From Novosphingobium marinum (GTDB lineage: Bacteria; Pseudomonadota; Alphaproteobacteria; Sphingomonadales; Sphingomonadaceae): a DNA stretch of 64,000 bases. Below, one piece after another: positions 43,229-52,072 of this stretch. The position numbers were made by a program, and so were the translations under genes. The stretch lies in NCBI RefSeq assembly GCF_013408095.1, contig NZ_JACBZF010000002.1, positions 434,001 to 498,000 of the forward strand. Direction: 5' to 3'. The notes under the pieces are model-generated. The model saw only the letters and a program-made list of their open reading frames with translations. It searched no databases and was not told where the DNA came from. How positions within the stretch are numbered: position 1 is the first letter of the stretch; each line of letters begins with the position of its first letter.

Positions 43229-43258
43229 TTGACAGGTAAACTCGATATAGGTAGAGTT
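43229..43258 (+). promoter_or_regulatory. promoter and dyad operator of the PadR operon
   Basis: TTGACA (43229-43234) and TAGAGT (43252-43257) are spaced by 17 bases. An inverted repeat with arms AACTC (43239) and GAGTT (ending 43258) covers the spacer and -10 box. This is a natural autoregulatory site for the PadR protein encoded directly downstream. The expected transcript start is at or next to ATG 43264, so the message would be leaderless. Confidence 0.6.
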
Positions 43259-43263
43259 GTGAA

Positions 43264-43569
43264 ATGCCTCGGCGTTCCCACACATCCCGTCAAGCTATCA
43301 AGCTTCTGGCGGTGTTGTCCGAAAGGTCCGGAAAGTGGTCGCACGGTTATGATCTCTGCGTCGGTACGGGATTGGCGTCGGGAACACTCTATCCGCTCCT
43401 GGCCCGTCTGAACGATCACGGATTTCTCGAGGCGAAATGGGAAGACAGCCCGATCGACGGGAGCCCTCGGCGCCATCTGTACCGACTCAATGCAAAGGGC
43501 CGCGCATTGGCCGAAGAACGGCTCGATGAGTTCGGACATCCGGACCCGGCCTGGAGCGTCGCAAGATGA
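43264..43569 (+). CDS. PadR-family transcriptional regulator
   Basis: The protein has 101 residues and a PadR-type winged helix: KLLAVLSERSGKWSHGYDLC, SGTLYPLLARLNDHGFLEAKW (recognition helix and wing, about 38-58) and HLYRLNAKGRALAEERL. PadR proteins are usually repressors that answer to small molecules or stress. It lacks the long C-terminal domain, so it is the short PadR-s2 type. The stop overlaps the next gene as ATGA, which ties it to a membrane protein. No Shine-Dalgarno precedes ATG 43264, consistent with a leaderless transcript. Confidence 0.88.
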   Translation: MPRRSHTSRQAIKLLAVLSERSGKWSHGYDLCVGTGLASGTLYPLLARLNDHGFLEAKWEDSPIDGSPRRHLYRLNAKGRALAEERLDEFGHPDPAWSVAR

Positions 43570-44114
43570 CCGCATTTGCCCGCGCAATGCTGGCCCTTGC
43601 CAAATTCGTTGCGCCGGAAAGTCGCAAGGGCTGGATCGACGCGATGGCCGCCGAGTTTCGCCATGTTCCCTCTGGCCAGAAGAATCAGTTTGCGCTCGGT
43701 GCTGCCGAATTTTCGATTACCGCGATGATGGAGGAAGTGATGTTCAACAAAGTCAATGCCGGCAGTTTCGTGATCATGCTGGGCAGCGCCTTCCTGGCGA
43801 TTCTCGGAATATCGAATGGTTTCCGCAATTTCGCGCAGGATTCCACCGTGAGCGTGGCCTTTGTCGCGATGGGCCTTTTGTGGCTGGCTGCATTCGTCGC
43901 GGCCATGCTGCGGCGCTGGGAACTCCTGACGCGAGTTGCCACCGGTGGCCTGGCCGCATCGTTCGCGCTGGGCCTCGCCTGGTCGATATCCGTGCCCGCG
44001 CTCGCGGCGAACCGGTCTCTTTTCGGTGCACTCGCTTTGGAAGCCGTATTCCTGTTTACTGTCCTTCTGGCGACAGGCGCGCTGCTTCGCAAACTTGCGC
44101 TTTCCGCTTCCTGA
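43566..44114 (+). CDS. membrane protein partner of PadR regulator
   Basis: This 182-residue protein has a soluble helical N-terminus (about 1-60, including ESRKGWIDAMAAEFRHVPSG) and four membrane helices (about 67-83, 95-113, 122-138 and 148-173). PadR genes are often followed by such small membrane proteins, which may be sensors or transport-like partners. No catalytic motif is seen. It begins at an ATGA overlap with the PadR gene and is probably repressed by it. Confidence 0.7.
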   Translation: MTAFARAMLALAKFVAPESRKGWIDAMAAEFRHVPSGQKNQFALGAAEFSITAMMEEVMFNKVNAGSFVIMLGSAFLAILGISNGFRNFAQDSTVSVAFVAMGLLWLAAFVAAMLRRWELLTRVATGGLAASFALGLAWSISVPALAANRSLFGALALEAVFLFTVLLATGALLRKLALSAS

Positions 44115-44205
44115 TAAACGCCGGATTGCGGGATCAGGCAACATTCTGGGAGCGTTTGCCGTCGGTCGGCGGCGAAGGCTTGAATCGCAGGGTCGGAAGT
44201 AAGCA

Positions 44206-44556
44206 ATGACCGAAATACACCTATACGGCATCCCCAACTGCGACACGGTCAGGAAGGCGCGCAAGTGGCTCGACGGGCGCGGGGTCGGGTATGTGTTTCA
44301 CGACTTCAGGAAGGAAGGCGTGGACGCGGAGAAGCTGCGGGGCTGGGCGGCGACGGTCGGGTGGGAGCTGCTGCTCAACCGGCGCGGGACCACCTGGCGC
44401 AAGCTTCCCGACGATGCGAAGGCCGATGTGGACGAGGCGCGGGCAATCGAGCTGATGGCCGAGCATCCGAGCATGATAAAGCGGCCCGTCGTCGAGCACC
44501 CCGGCGGGGTGCTGGTGGGTTTCGACGAAGCGGCGTGGGAAGCCGCGCTCGCCTGA
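44206..44556 (+). CDS. ArsC/Spx-family reductase-like protein
   Basis: This 116-residue thioredoxin-fold protein of the ArsC/YffB/Spx group has a single N-terminal cysteine (GIPNCDTVRKARKWL, residue 12), DFRKEGVDAEKLRGW, and the late cis-proline/arginine region SMIKRPVVEHPGG. YffB-like members act as glutathione-dependent thiol reductases; true arsenate reduction is not shown. No arsenic genes lie nearby. It is convergent with ubiG. Confidence 0.85.
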   Translation: MTEIHLYGIPNCDTVRKARKWLDGRGVGYVFHDFRKEGVDAEKLRGWAATVGWELLLNRRGTTWRKLPDDAKADVDEARAIELMAEHPSMIKRPVVEHPGGVLVGFDEAAWEAALA

Positions 44557-44562
44557 AACGCC

Positions 44563-45285
44563 TCAGGCCCGACGGGCGGTTACGATGTAGTTGAGCGACA
44601 GGTTGTCCGACAGGTGCAGGCCCTTGATCGGGCTCCACGCGATGCCCCTGGGCTCGTCCATCGCGAGGCCGGCGGCGGACAGCAGCTCGCGCAGTTCGTC
44701 GGGCGTGATGAAGTCGTTCCAGTCGTGCGTGCCGCGCGGGATGCGCCCGGTGCGCTCCGCCGCCTCGACGAGGAACAGCCGCGAGTGCGGCGTGCGGTTC
44801 GGGGTGGAGAGCACCATCAGCCCGCCGGGCGCCAGCGCTTGCTGCAAGGCATGGACGAATGCCCCCTTGTCGGCGACGTGCTCGATCACTTCCAGAGCGC
44901 AGACGAGGTCGAAACCGCTCAGCGCCAGTTCGGATACGTCGCCCTGCCGGTAATCGATGGCAAGGCCCATCGCCGTCGCATGGGCGCTGGCGGCAGCGAC
45001 GTTCTCCGGCGCGGCGTCGACCCCGGTCACTGCTGCGCCAAGCCGGGCGAGCGGCTCGCACAGCAGGCCCGCGCCGCAGCCCACGTCGAGTGCGCTCCGG
45101 CCCGCCAGCGGCCTTGCCCCGCGGATGTCGCCGCCCCAGTGCAGGTCGATCGCCTCGCGCAGGAAGGCGAGGCGCACGGGGTTGAGCTCGTGCAGCATGG
45201 CGGACGATCCCTTCGGATCCCACCAGTCGGCGGCGAGCCTGCCGAAATGGCTAGCTTCCTCGGGGCGAATGGTTGCATTGCTCAT
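44563..45285 (-). CDS. ubiG: ubiquinone biosynthesis O-methyltransferase
   Basis: UbiG performs both O-methylations of ubiquinone synthesis. The 240 residues include the substrate-side ASHFGRLAADWWDPKGSSAM, LNPVRLAFLREAI, the SAM motif ALDVGCGAGLLCEPLARLGA (about 65-84), VTGVDAAPENVAAA and TPNRTPHSRLF. It completes, with ubiE and ubiB, the quinone genes seen in this window. It is divergent from lysC with about 50 bases between starts. Confidence 0.95.
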   Translation of the reverse strand: MSNATIRPEEASHFGRLAADWWDPKGSSAMLHELNPVRLAFLREAIDLHWGGDIRGARPLAGRSALDVGCGAGLLCEPLARLGAAVTGVDAAPENVAAASAHATAMGLAIDYRQGDVSELALSGFDLVCALEVIEHVADKGAFVHALQQALAPGGLMVLSTPNRTPHSRLFLVEAAERTGRIPRGTHDWNDFITPDELRELLSAAGLAMDEPRGIAWSPIKGLHLSDNLSLNYIVTARRA

Positions 45286-45338
45286 GGAGCACCCCTAACA
45301 GCGCGCCCAAACCGATTCCAGCAGGGAGAGCACTTGCC

Positions 45339-46607
45339 TTGGCACGCATCGTGATGAAATTCGGCGGCACATCGATGGCCGGCACCGAGCGCATCCGGCG
45401 CGTCGCCAACATCGTGCGCAAGCAGCAGGCGGCAGGGCACGAGGTGGCCGTCGTCGTCTCGGCCATGGCCGGCGAGACCGACCGGCTGGTGAACTTCGCG
45501 CGAGAGGCCAATGCGCTCTACGACCCTGCCGAATATGACGTCGTCGTCGCCTCGGGCGAGCAGGTGACGAGCGGCCTGCTGGCGCTCACCCTGCAGGCAA
45601 TGGGTTGCAAGGCGCGTTCGTGGCTCGGCTGGCAGCTGCCGGTGCGCACCAACGACGCGCACGCGAGCGCGCGGATCGAGCAGATCGACGCCGACGCGCT
45701 CGTCGCGTCGATGCAGGCGGGCGAGATCGCGGTCATCCCCGGCTTCCAGGGCATCGCGCCGGAGGGCAGGGTGACGACGCTGGGGCGCGGCGGCTCGGAC
45801 ACTTCGGCGGTCGCGGTGGCGGCGGCGGTGAAGGCGGACCGCTGCGACATCTACACCGATGTCGACGGCGTCTACACCACCGATCCGCGCATCGTCGCGC
45901 GCGCGCGCAAGTTGCCGATGGTGACATACGAGGAAATGCTCGAGCTGGCCTCTGTCGGCTCGAAGGTATTGCAGACGCGTTCGGTCAGCCTCGCGATGAA
46001 GGAAGGCGTGCGCGTGCAGGTGCTGTCCTCGTTCATCGACGACGACGCCCCTTCGGCGGACGAACTGCCCGGAACGATGATCGTCAGCGACGAGGAACTG
46101 GAAGGATCCGACATGGAAAGCCAACTCATCACCGGCATCGCCGCCGACAAGAACGAGGCCAAGGTCACGATCACGCGCGTGCCCGACCGGCCCGGCGCCG
46201 TCGCCGCGATCTTCGCGCCGCTGGCCGCAGCCAACATCAACGTCGACATGATCATCCAGAACATCGCCAAGGACAAGGGCGAGACCGACGTGACGTTCAC
46301 CGTCCCGGCCGCCGACCTGGTGCGGACGCAGGCGCTTCTCGACGAGCGCAAGGAGGCCATCGGCTTCTTCCGCCTGATCGCGGACAGCCGCGTCGCCAAG
46401 ATCAGCGTCGTCGGCGTCGGCATGCGCAGCCATGCGGGCATTGCCTCGACCATGTTCCGCGCGCTCGCCGATCGCGGCATCAATATCCAGGCGATCTCGA
46501 CCAGCGAGATCAAGGTATCGGTGCTGATCGACGAGGACGAGACCGAGCTGGCGGTGCGCGTCCTGCACACCGCCTATGGCCTCGACGCCGGCGACGAAGC
46601 GGCGTGA
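45339..46607 (+). CDS. lysC: aspartate kinase
   Basis: Aspartokinase phosphorylates aspartate at the head of the lysine, threonine and methionine pathways. The 422 residues start ARIVMKFGGTSMAGTERIRR. The nucleotide/substrate regions are TLGRGGSDTSAVAVAAAVKA (about 166-185) and YTDVDGVYTTDPRIV. Two ACT domains follow (VTITRVPDRPGAVAAIFAPL; KISVVGVGMRSHAGIASTMF) for feedback control by lysine and/or threonine. TTG 45339 with GGGAGAG upstream gives the family N-terminus. It is convergent with the TonB receptor gene. Confidence 0.95.
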   Translation: MARIVMKFGGTSMAGTERIRRVANIVRKQQAAGHEVAVVVSAMAGETDRLVNFAREANALYDPAEYDVVVASGEQVTSGLLALTLQAMGCKARSWLGWQLPVRTNDAHASARIEQIDADALVASMQAGEIAVIPGFQGIAPEGRVTTLGRGGSDTSAVAVAAAVKADRCDIYTDVDGVYTTDPRIVARARKLPMVTYEEMLELASVGSKVLQTRSVSLAMKEGVRVQVLSSFIDDDAPSADELPGTMIVSDEELEGSDMESQLITGIAADKNEAKVTITRVPDRPGAVAAIFAPLAAANINVDMIIQNIAKDKGETDVTFTVPAADLVRTQALLDERKEAIGFFRLIADSRVAKISVVGVGMRSHAGIASTMFRALADRGINIQAISTSEIKVSVLIDEDETELAVRVLHTAYGLDAGDEAA

Positions 46608-46613
46608 TCGGTA

Positions 46614-46640
46614 GCGGCGGCGACGTTCGAACGCCGCCGC
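46614..46640. terminator. GC-rich hairpin between convergent lysC and TonB receptor
   Basis: Arms GCGGCGGCG and CGCCGCCGC flank a nine-base loop. There is no T run on either side. It may still act as a bidirectional stop for the convergent pair. Confidence 0.4.
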
Positions 46641-46647
46641 CCGCATC

Positions 46648-48801
46648 CTACATTTCGACGCGAACGCCGAAGCTGGCCGAGAGCGGCTTGGCGGGCTGGA
46701 TGTTGTTGTCGCCGTGTGCGCTCGGGTAATAGTCCTCGTCGAACAGGTTCTCGATGTTGACCTGCAATGACACGCGGTCGGTCAGGTCGAAGTAGGCGGC
46801 GGCGTCGACGCGGGTGTATGCCGGCAGCACCACGGCGTTGCTGAACGAGGCGAACTGCTTCGAACTGTGCACGATCCCGCCGCCGAGGCCGAACCGGTGG
46901 GTCACGTCGTAGCGCATCCATGCCGCAATGTGGTGCTCGGGGACTTGCTGCAATGTGGTTCCGGCAGGGGCCGCATCGGTGTCAGAGCGGATTTCGCCGT
47001 CAAGGTAGGTGTAGCCCAGATTGACGTGCCAGTCCTTGGTCAGGTTGCCCGAGACCTGCGCCTCGAAGCCGCGCACCCGCGTCTTCCCGGTCAGCGCCGA
47101 GAGACCCGAGCCGTCGGGATCGGGCGCGGTGGTGTTAGATCGCTCGAGCTGGAAGACCGCCGCGCTGACCAGCAGGTCGGGGCGCGGCGCCCACTTGATC
47201 CCGGCCTCGATGTTCTCGAACTTCTCGGGATCGAGGGCAGTGTCGCCGGGGCTGAGGATCAAAAACTGGTCGCCGGCCTGAGGCAGGAAACTTTCCGTAT
47301 AGCTTGCATAGATCGAAAGCGATTCCTGCGGCTTCAGCACGATGCCGAAGCGCGGGCTCCATTTCTCGTCCCTGCGGTCGCCGGGGGTGCCCGAAAGTAC
47401 GTCGCGCGTCTCGAGATCGAAGCTTTCGAAACGGATGCCGCCGACAAGTTGCAGCCAGTCGCCGATCTCGAGCTGATCCTGCACGTAGGCCGAAAGCACG
47501 GTTAGCTGCGAATCGCGGCTTCGGGCGACACCGCCAAGCGAGACCGGTGGCAGCGCGATTGTACGCGCCAGCGGCACCGTGACGCTCGACGCGGGGCCGC
47601 CAGCAGTCGCGAACGAGATGCCGTTGCGCGAGTTCTGCGTATCCTGTCGCATCGCTTCGAAGCCTGCGAGGAGGGTGTGCCCGATCGAACCGGTATTTCC
47701 CTGCCACACGAGGTTGCCCTGTCCAATCCAGTTCTCCCGCATGGTCGCATCGCGATAGCCGCCGAGCGTCACGGTGGAGCCATCGGTGCTCGAAGGCGTG
47801 ACGTTGGCGTAGACCTTGTCGTAGTTCGCGTACTGCGCAGACAGATTCACCGTGAGCGCGTCGTTCACATCGTGATCGATGCGCATGCGGGCGATATGGA
47901 CTTTCGAACTCGCCTGGTTGAAGTCGGGATCGCCGAAGAACGTCTTGTCGTAATCGTCCAGCGGACGCCCGCCGAGCGACGGGACGCCGCGATCGGTGAC
48001 GCGCTGGTCGTCGGTATAGGAATAGCCGAGCACGATCCGCGTCCGTTCGATCGGGCGGAGCGAAACGGTAGGCGAGATCCCGAAGAACCGCCCTTCGTAG
48101 AAGTCGCGGTGGCTGTCGAACTCCTCGTAGGTCGCGTTGAGGCGGCCCGCCAGCGAGTCCGACAGCGGCTGGTTGATGTCGGTCGCGAGCGCAAAGGCGC
48201 CGAACGTGTCCACCGAAGCGTTGCCGTGAACGAAACCTTCGCCGAAGTCGGCCGACTTGCTGACGCGGTTCACGATGCCACCGCCGCCGCCGCGCCCGAA
48301 GGTGAGCGCGTTGGCACCCTTCAGAACCTCGATCCGCTCGATGTCATAGAGCGAGCGGTAGTACTGCGCATCGTCGCGCAGGCCGTTGAGGTAGAAGTCG
48401 GAGGTCGTTTCCTGGCCGCGGATGAAGATTTCGTCGCGGTGGCCTTCGCCCGTCTCCATCGAGACGCCGGCGACATAGCGCAACGCTTCGCCAAGCTGGC
48501 GGATGTTCTGGTCGTCAAGCTGGTCGCGGGTGACGACGGTGACCGCCTGCGGCGTGTCGATCAGCGGCGTCGGCGTCTTCATCGAGGTCGAGCCGTCGGT
48601 GACCGAGTAGCCCGTCCACTTTCCGACGACGACGATGTTCTCCGGTGCGTACGTCCGGTCCTCGTCGAGCGTCGCCTCGCTTTCGGCGGCAACCGCCGGC
48701 ACCGCGAGCACCGCAAGGACAAGCGCCGATGCGCCGGTTGCGAACCTGCAAAAACCACAATTTCCCAAAATGTCCCACCCTTCGTTGCGAATGATTTGCA
48801 A
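46648..48801 (-). CDS. TonB-dependent siderophore receptor
   Basis: This outer-membrane receptor is about 717 residues long. A signal peptide (GASALVLAVLAVPAVAA) is followed by a TonB-box-like ENIVVVGKW. The plug domain has TPQAVTVVTRDQLDDQNIRQ, FIRGQETTSDFYLNGLRDDA and RIEVLKGANALTFGRGGGGG. A 22-strand barrel ends in the usual aromatic/hydrophobic strand (SASFGVRVEM). It resembles catecholate receptors such as Fiu. The first start is TTG 48801; TTG 48768, after AAGGGTGGG, is equally possible. A dyad at 48816-48837 suggests iron control. Confidence 0.9.
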   Translation of the reverse strand: MQIIRNEGWDILGNCGFCRFATGASALVLAVLAVPAVAAESEATLDEDRTYAPENIVVVGKWTGYSVTDGSTSMKTPTPLIDTPQAVTVVTRDQLDDQNIRQLGEALRYVAGVSMETGEGHRDEIFIRGQETTSDFYLNGLRDDAQYYRSLYDIERIEVLKGANALTFGRGGGGGIVNRVSKSADFGEGFVHGNASVDTFGAFALATDINQPLSDSLAGRLNATYEEFDSHRDFYEGRFFGISPTVSLRPIERTRIVLGYSYTDDQRVTDRGVPSLGGRPLDDYDKTFFGDPDFNQASSKVHIARMRIDHDVNDALTVNLSAQYANYDKVYANVTPSSTDGSTVTLGGYRDATMRENWIGQGNLVWQGNTGSIGHTLLAGFEAMRQDTQNSRNGISFATAGGPASSVTVPLARTIALPPVSLGGVARSRDSQLTVLSAYVQDQLEIGDWLQLVGGIRFESFDLETRDVLSGTPGDRRDEKWSPRFGIVLKPQESLSIYASYTESFLPQAGDQFLILSPGDTALDPEKFENIEAGIKWAPRPDLLVSAAVFQLERSNTTAPDPDGSGLSALTGKTRVRGFEAQVSGNLTKDWHVNLGYTYLDGEIRSDTDAAPAGTTLQQVPEHHIAAWMRYDVTHRFGLGGGIVHSSKQFASFSNAVVLPAYTRVDAAAYFDLTDRVSLQVNIENLFDEDYYPSAHGDNNIQPAKPLSASFGVRVEM

Positions 48802-48815
48802 TAGAAGAACGCCGC

Positions 48816-48837
48816 TAATGCGAGTCGCTCGCGATTA
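48816..48837 (-). promoter_or_regulatory. AT-bordered dyad, possible iron-responsive operator
   Basis: The halves TAATGCGAG and TCGCGATTA form an imperfect inverted repeat centred about 25 bases upstream of the receptor start. Its size and AT edges suit a Fur-type site, but I cannot confirm a consensus match. Confidence 0.35.
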
Positions 48838-48937
48838 CAACCCCGCGTGTCGATTAATGGAGCCGGGGTGGCAGGAAATTGATCGCGATCAATTCTCAAG
48901 AGCAGGAGGGGAATTTGCCAAGGACTGCCGGCCACGG

Positions 48938-48971
48938 AAAAGCCACCGGCGATCGTCTCGCCGATGGCTTT
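48938..48971 (-). terminator. rho-independent terminator for the lipoprotein gene
   Basis: A broken stem (AAAGCCA/TGGCTTT outside, GGCGA/TCGCC inside) is followed on the - strand by TTTT. It lies about 110 bases after the stop of the lipoprotein gene at 49079. Confidence 0.6.
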
Positions 48972-49078
48972 CGTTGCTCGCGACAGAGCGTATCGCGCGC
49001 CGGCCGGGGGATGCACCCGCAGGTGCCGCTACCTGCGCGCCCAGGCCTCGTGGAACGCCATGGCTCCGGCTGTTCGCG

Positions 49079-49540
49079 TCAGGCTTCGGTTTCGGAAACC
49101 GCTTCCATTCCGGCACCATCGGTGTCGTCGATGGCCGCCTGCATCGCCCGTGCGGCTTCGGCGACGGCTTCGAGATCCTTCGCTTCGGCGGCATCGCGTG
49201 CCGATGCAAGGTCCTCGCGGAGACTGGTCTGCAACTCCTCGGACAGTTCGGGACCCGCATCGGCCACCATGCGCTCGATGTCGTCGAGCAGGATGCCGAC
49301 CTGCGCGCTGTTCAGGCCGCCCGTCGCAATGCGCGAGGCCAGCATGTCGGCAGACGATTCGAGCTTCTGCGTCGCGGTTTCCTCGGCCAGCGCCTCCTCG
49401 AGGTCCGGCACGCCACTCGAAGCCTGGGCGACCGGTTCGGGCGCGGGCTCCTGCGAGCCGCATGCCGACAGGGCGAGCCCGCCGCCGAGCGCAACGAGGA
49501 GGGTGCGAAGATTGCGAGCGGTGATGAAATTCGACTTCAT
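49079..49540 (-). CDS. hypothetical lipoprotein
   Basis: The precursor has 153 residues with a lipobox LALSAC (about 22-27) and an acidic, helical, alanine/glutamate-rich mature part (DLEEALAEETATQKLESSAD, ELSEELQTSLREDLASARDA). The helices suggest a coiled coil or a small bundle at the membrane surface. No family is recognised. It ends in its own terminator and is divergent from the flavoprotein gene at 49693. Confidence 0.75.
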   Translation of the reverse strand: MKSNFITARNLRTLLVALGGGLALSACGSQEPAPEPVAQASSGVPDLEEALAEETATQKLESSADMLASRIATGGLNSAQVGILLDDIERMVADAGPELSEELQTSLREDLASARDAAEAKDLEAVAEAARAMQAAIDDTDGAGMEAVSETEA

Positions 49541-49692
49541 GGAGTATCCTTGGTTCTACATTGCGAAGGGCTTCGTCGTCGGTAACGCAGGTCTCTCGGT
49601 TTGGCTCCGAACCCATGTGCGGCTTGCCTGCCCGGCGGTGCGCCCCTAAGGCCCAAGCGCTGTTTCACGTTCGCGTTTCCGCAGGGAGTGAC

Positions 49693-50712
49693 ATGTCCGA
49701 ATACCCCGAAACCCGGCGCCTGATGGCGCGCGGCGCCGAATTCCTCGGCAGCGACTGGGCAATCATGTGCGGCGCGATGTCGTGGGTGTCCGAACGCAAT
49801 CTCGTCGCCGCTATCAGCAATGCGGGCGCATTCGGAGTGATCGCGTGCGGGGCGATGACGCCAGAACTGCTCGATGTGGAGATCGCCGGAACCAGGGCTC
49901 TTACTGGCAAGCCCTTTGCCGTGAACCTCATAACCATGCACCCGCAACTGTTCGACCTGATCGAGGTCTGCGCGCGGCACGAGGTAGGCCATGTCGTTCT
50001 TGCGGGCGGCATTCCTCCCAAGGGCAGCGTCGAAGCGATCAAGGCATTCGGTGCGAAAGTCATCGTTTTTGCCCCGACGCTGGCGCTCGCCAGGAAACTG
50101 CTCCGCTCGGGTGGAGACGCGCTTGTGATCGAGGGGATGGAAGCGGGCGGGCATATCGGCCCTGTCTCGACCAGCGTCCTCGCGCAGGAATTTCTCCCGG
50201 CGCTCGGCCGCGAGCATGTGGTCTTCGTGGCTGGCGGGATCGGCCGGGGCGAGGCGATCGCCGGCTACCTTGAGATGGGTGCGTGCGGTGTGCAACTCGG
50301 CACGCGGTTCGCCTGCGCGACCGAATCGATCGCGCATCCCGACTTCAAGAAGGCGTTCTTCCGCGCCTCTGCCCGCGATGCGGTGACCAGCGTACAGGTC
50401 GATCCCCGCCTGCCCGTCATTCCGGTCCGCGCGCTGCGCAACAAGGGGACCGAGGCGTTCTCGGCCAAGCAGCGCGAAGTCGCCGGGCTTCTCGACGGCG
50501 AGGGGATCGAGATGGCCGAGGCCCAGCTCCAGATCGAGCACTACTGGGCCGGGGCGCTGCGCCGGGCAGTGATCGACGGCGATGTCGAGAACGGTTCGCT
50601 GATGGCCGGGCAGTCGGTCGGCATGGTGAAGGAGGAAGAGCCGGTGGCGCAGATCGTCGCCTCGCTCCTCGCCGAAAGCGAAGCCGCGCTGACCGGTCGC
50701 CGCGCGGCCTGA
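49693..50712 (+). CDS. nitronate monooxygenase-family flavoprotein
   Basis: The protein has 339 residues and a TIM-barrel FMN domain of the NMO/FabK type: [20 protein letters not shown] (about 24-43), [20 protein letters not shown], the FMN phosphate site [14 protein letters not shown] and [20 protein letters not shown]. Family members oxidise nitronates or reduce enoyl-ACP; the choice is not possible from sequence alone. ATG 49693 gives the family start. It is followed by purU after 11 bases. Confidence 0.87.
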   Translation: MSEYPETRRLMARGAEFLGSDWAIMCGAMSWVSERNLVAAISNAGAFGVIACGAMTPELLDVEIAGTRALTGKPFAVNLITMHPQLFDLIEVCARHEVGHVVLAGGIPPKGSVEAIKAFGAKVIVFAPTLALARKLLRSGGDALVIEGMEAGGHIGPVSTSVLAQEFLPALGREHVVFVAGGIGRGEAIAGYLEMGACGVQLGTRFACATESIAHPDFKKAFFRASARDAVTSVQVDPRLPVIPVRALRNKGTEAFSAKQREVAGLLDGEGIEMAEAQLQIEHYWAGALRRAVIDGDVENGSLMAGQSVGMVKEEEPVAQIVASLLAESEAALTGRRAA

Positions 50713-50723
50713 GGACAGCGAGC

Positions 50724-51578
50724 TTGGGCGACGTCCTCACTCTCACGCTGGCCTGCCGCGACCGCCCCGGTATCACCGCGCGGGTCGCCGGCCACCTGTT
50801 CGAGGCAGGCGGCAACATCCTCGAGGCGCAGCAGTTCAACGACCTCGAAAGCGGCGAGTTCTTCATGCGCGTCGCCTTCGATCCGGGTGAGGGCGACGGC
50901 GACGCAATCCGCGACAGTTTCGTTCCGGTCGCCGACGAATACGCGATGCGCTGGACCCTGCGACGCCGCGACCGGCCGCGCCGGGTGCTGCTGATGGTGT
51001 CGAAGTTCGACCATTGCCTTGCCGACCTGCTCTATCGGCAGCGGATCGGCGAGATGGCGATGGACATCGTCGCCATCGTCAGCAACCATCCGCGAGAGGC
51101 GCTGACCAACACCAGCATCCGCGACCTGCCCTTCCACTACCTCCCGATCACCAGGGACACCAAGGCCGGGCAGGAAGCGAAGGTTCGCGCCATCGCGGAA
51201 AGCACCGGCGCGGAGCTTGTCGTGCTCGCCCGGTACATGCAGATCCTCTCGAACGAGATGGCGCAGTGGCTTTCGGGGCGCTGTATCAACATCCACCACT
51301 CGTTCCTGCCGGGCTTCAAGGGCGCGAAGCCCTATCACCAGGCACATGCGCGCGGGGTGAAGATGATCGGCGCGACCGCGCACTACGTCACGGCGGACCT
51401 CGACGAGGGGCCGATCATCCATCAGGATGTCGAGCCGATCACGCATGCCGACAGCCCGGAGGACCTCGTCAGGAAGGGGCGCGACATCGAACGCCGGGTG
51501 CTGGCCGAAGCGGTTCGGCTCCACCTCGAGGACAGGGTACTGCTGACGGGCAACCGGACTGTGGTATTCAGAAGCTGA
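50724..51578 (+). CDS. purU: formyltetrahydrofolate deformylase
   Basis: PurU hydrolyses 10-formyl-tetrahydrofolate to formate and tetrahydrofolate, supplying formate and balancing one-carbon units. An N-terminal ACT domain ([20 protein letters not shown], about 9-28) is followed by a formyltransferase-type domain with [18 protein letters not shown] and the catalytic aspartate in [12 protein letters not shown]. The length of 284 residues is standard. TTG 50724 with GAGG ahead of it is the only suitable start after the upstream gene. Confidence 0.94.
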   Translation: MGDVLTLTLACRDRPGITARVAGHLFEAGGNILEAQQFNDLESGEFFMRVAFDPGEGDGDAIRDSFVPVADEYAMRWTLRRRDRPRRVLLMVSKFDHCLADLLYRQRIGEMAMDIVAIVSNHPREALTNTSIRDLPFHYLPITRDTKAGQEAKVRAIAESTGAELVVLARYMQILSNEMAQWLSGRCINIHHSFLPGFKGAKPYHQAHARGVKMIGATAHYVTADLDEGPIIHQDVEPITHADSPEDLVRKGRDIERRVLAEAVRLHLEDRVLLTGNRTVVFRS

Positions 51579-51595
51579 CCACTACGGAGGCGGGG

Positions 51596-51997
51596 ATGCA
51601 GGTACAGAGGCTCGATCACGTAAACATCAGGACCGGGGACCTCGAAGGCACGGTGCGCTTTTATGCGGAAGTGCTGGGACTCGAGCGGCGCAATCCGCCC
51701 GAACCACTCTCGCCCGAGGAAATCCAGTGGATGGCGGACGAGAGCGGGCAGCCGATCTTTCACCTTGTCGACGCTAACTGCGAGAACCGGACGGGCGGGC
51801 AGACCAATCCCGGCGGGGTGACAGGGGCGATCGATCACGTGGCGCTCAACTGCGCAGGCTACGAGGAGATCGTGGCAAGGCTGCAGGCTTCGGGAGCGGA
51901 CTTCCGGACAAACGACCTCAGCGGGATCGGCCTGCGCCAGGTCTTCACCCGCGATCCCAACAACGTGCTCATCGAACTGAATTTCTACGGCGAATGA
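51596..51997 (+). CDS. VOC/glyoxalase-family protein
   Basis: This is a 133-residue vicinal-oxygen-chelate domain protein with metal ligands at expected places: the start LDHVNIRTGDLEGTVRFYAE, the mid FHLVDAN, the second-repeat IDHVALNCAGYEEIVARLQA and the end FTRDPNNVLIELNF. Glyoxalase, dioxygenase or fosfomycin-resistance-like activities share this fold. Substrate is unknown. GGAGGCGGGG directly precedes ATG 51596. Confidence 0.85.
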   Translation: MQVQRLDHVNIRTGDLEGTVRFYAEVLGLERRNPPEPLSPEEIQWMADESGQPIFHLVDANCENRTGGQTNPGGVTGAIDHVALNCAGYEEIVARLQASGADFRTNDLSGIGLRQVFTRDPNNVLIELNFYGE

Positions 51998-52072
51998 GCT
52001 TCGGCTGCCGCAGGGTGGCGGGGCCCGCGACGCTCGGCTATGCCTGTGAAGGCGGGGACGATCAGGAGCTTG

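Noticed and set aside
48802..49078. Cobalamin or other riboswitch ahead of the TonB receptor
   Set aside because: The GC-rich hairpin seen there is better explained as the terminator of the lipoprotein gene read toward the receptor. No cobalamin-box sequence is present.
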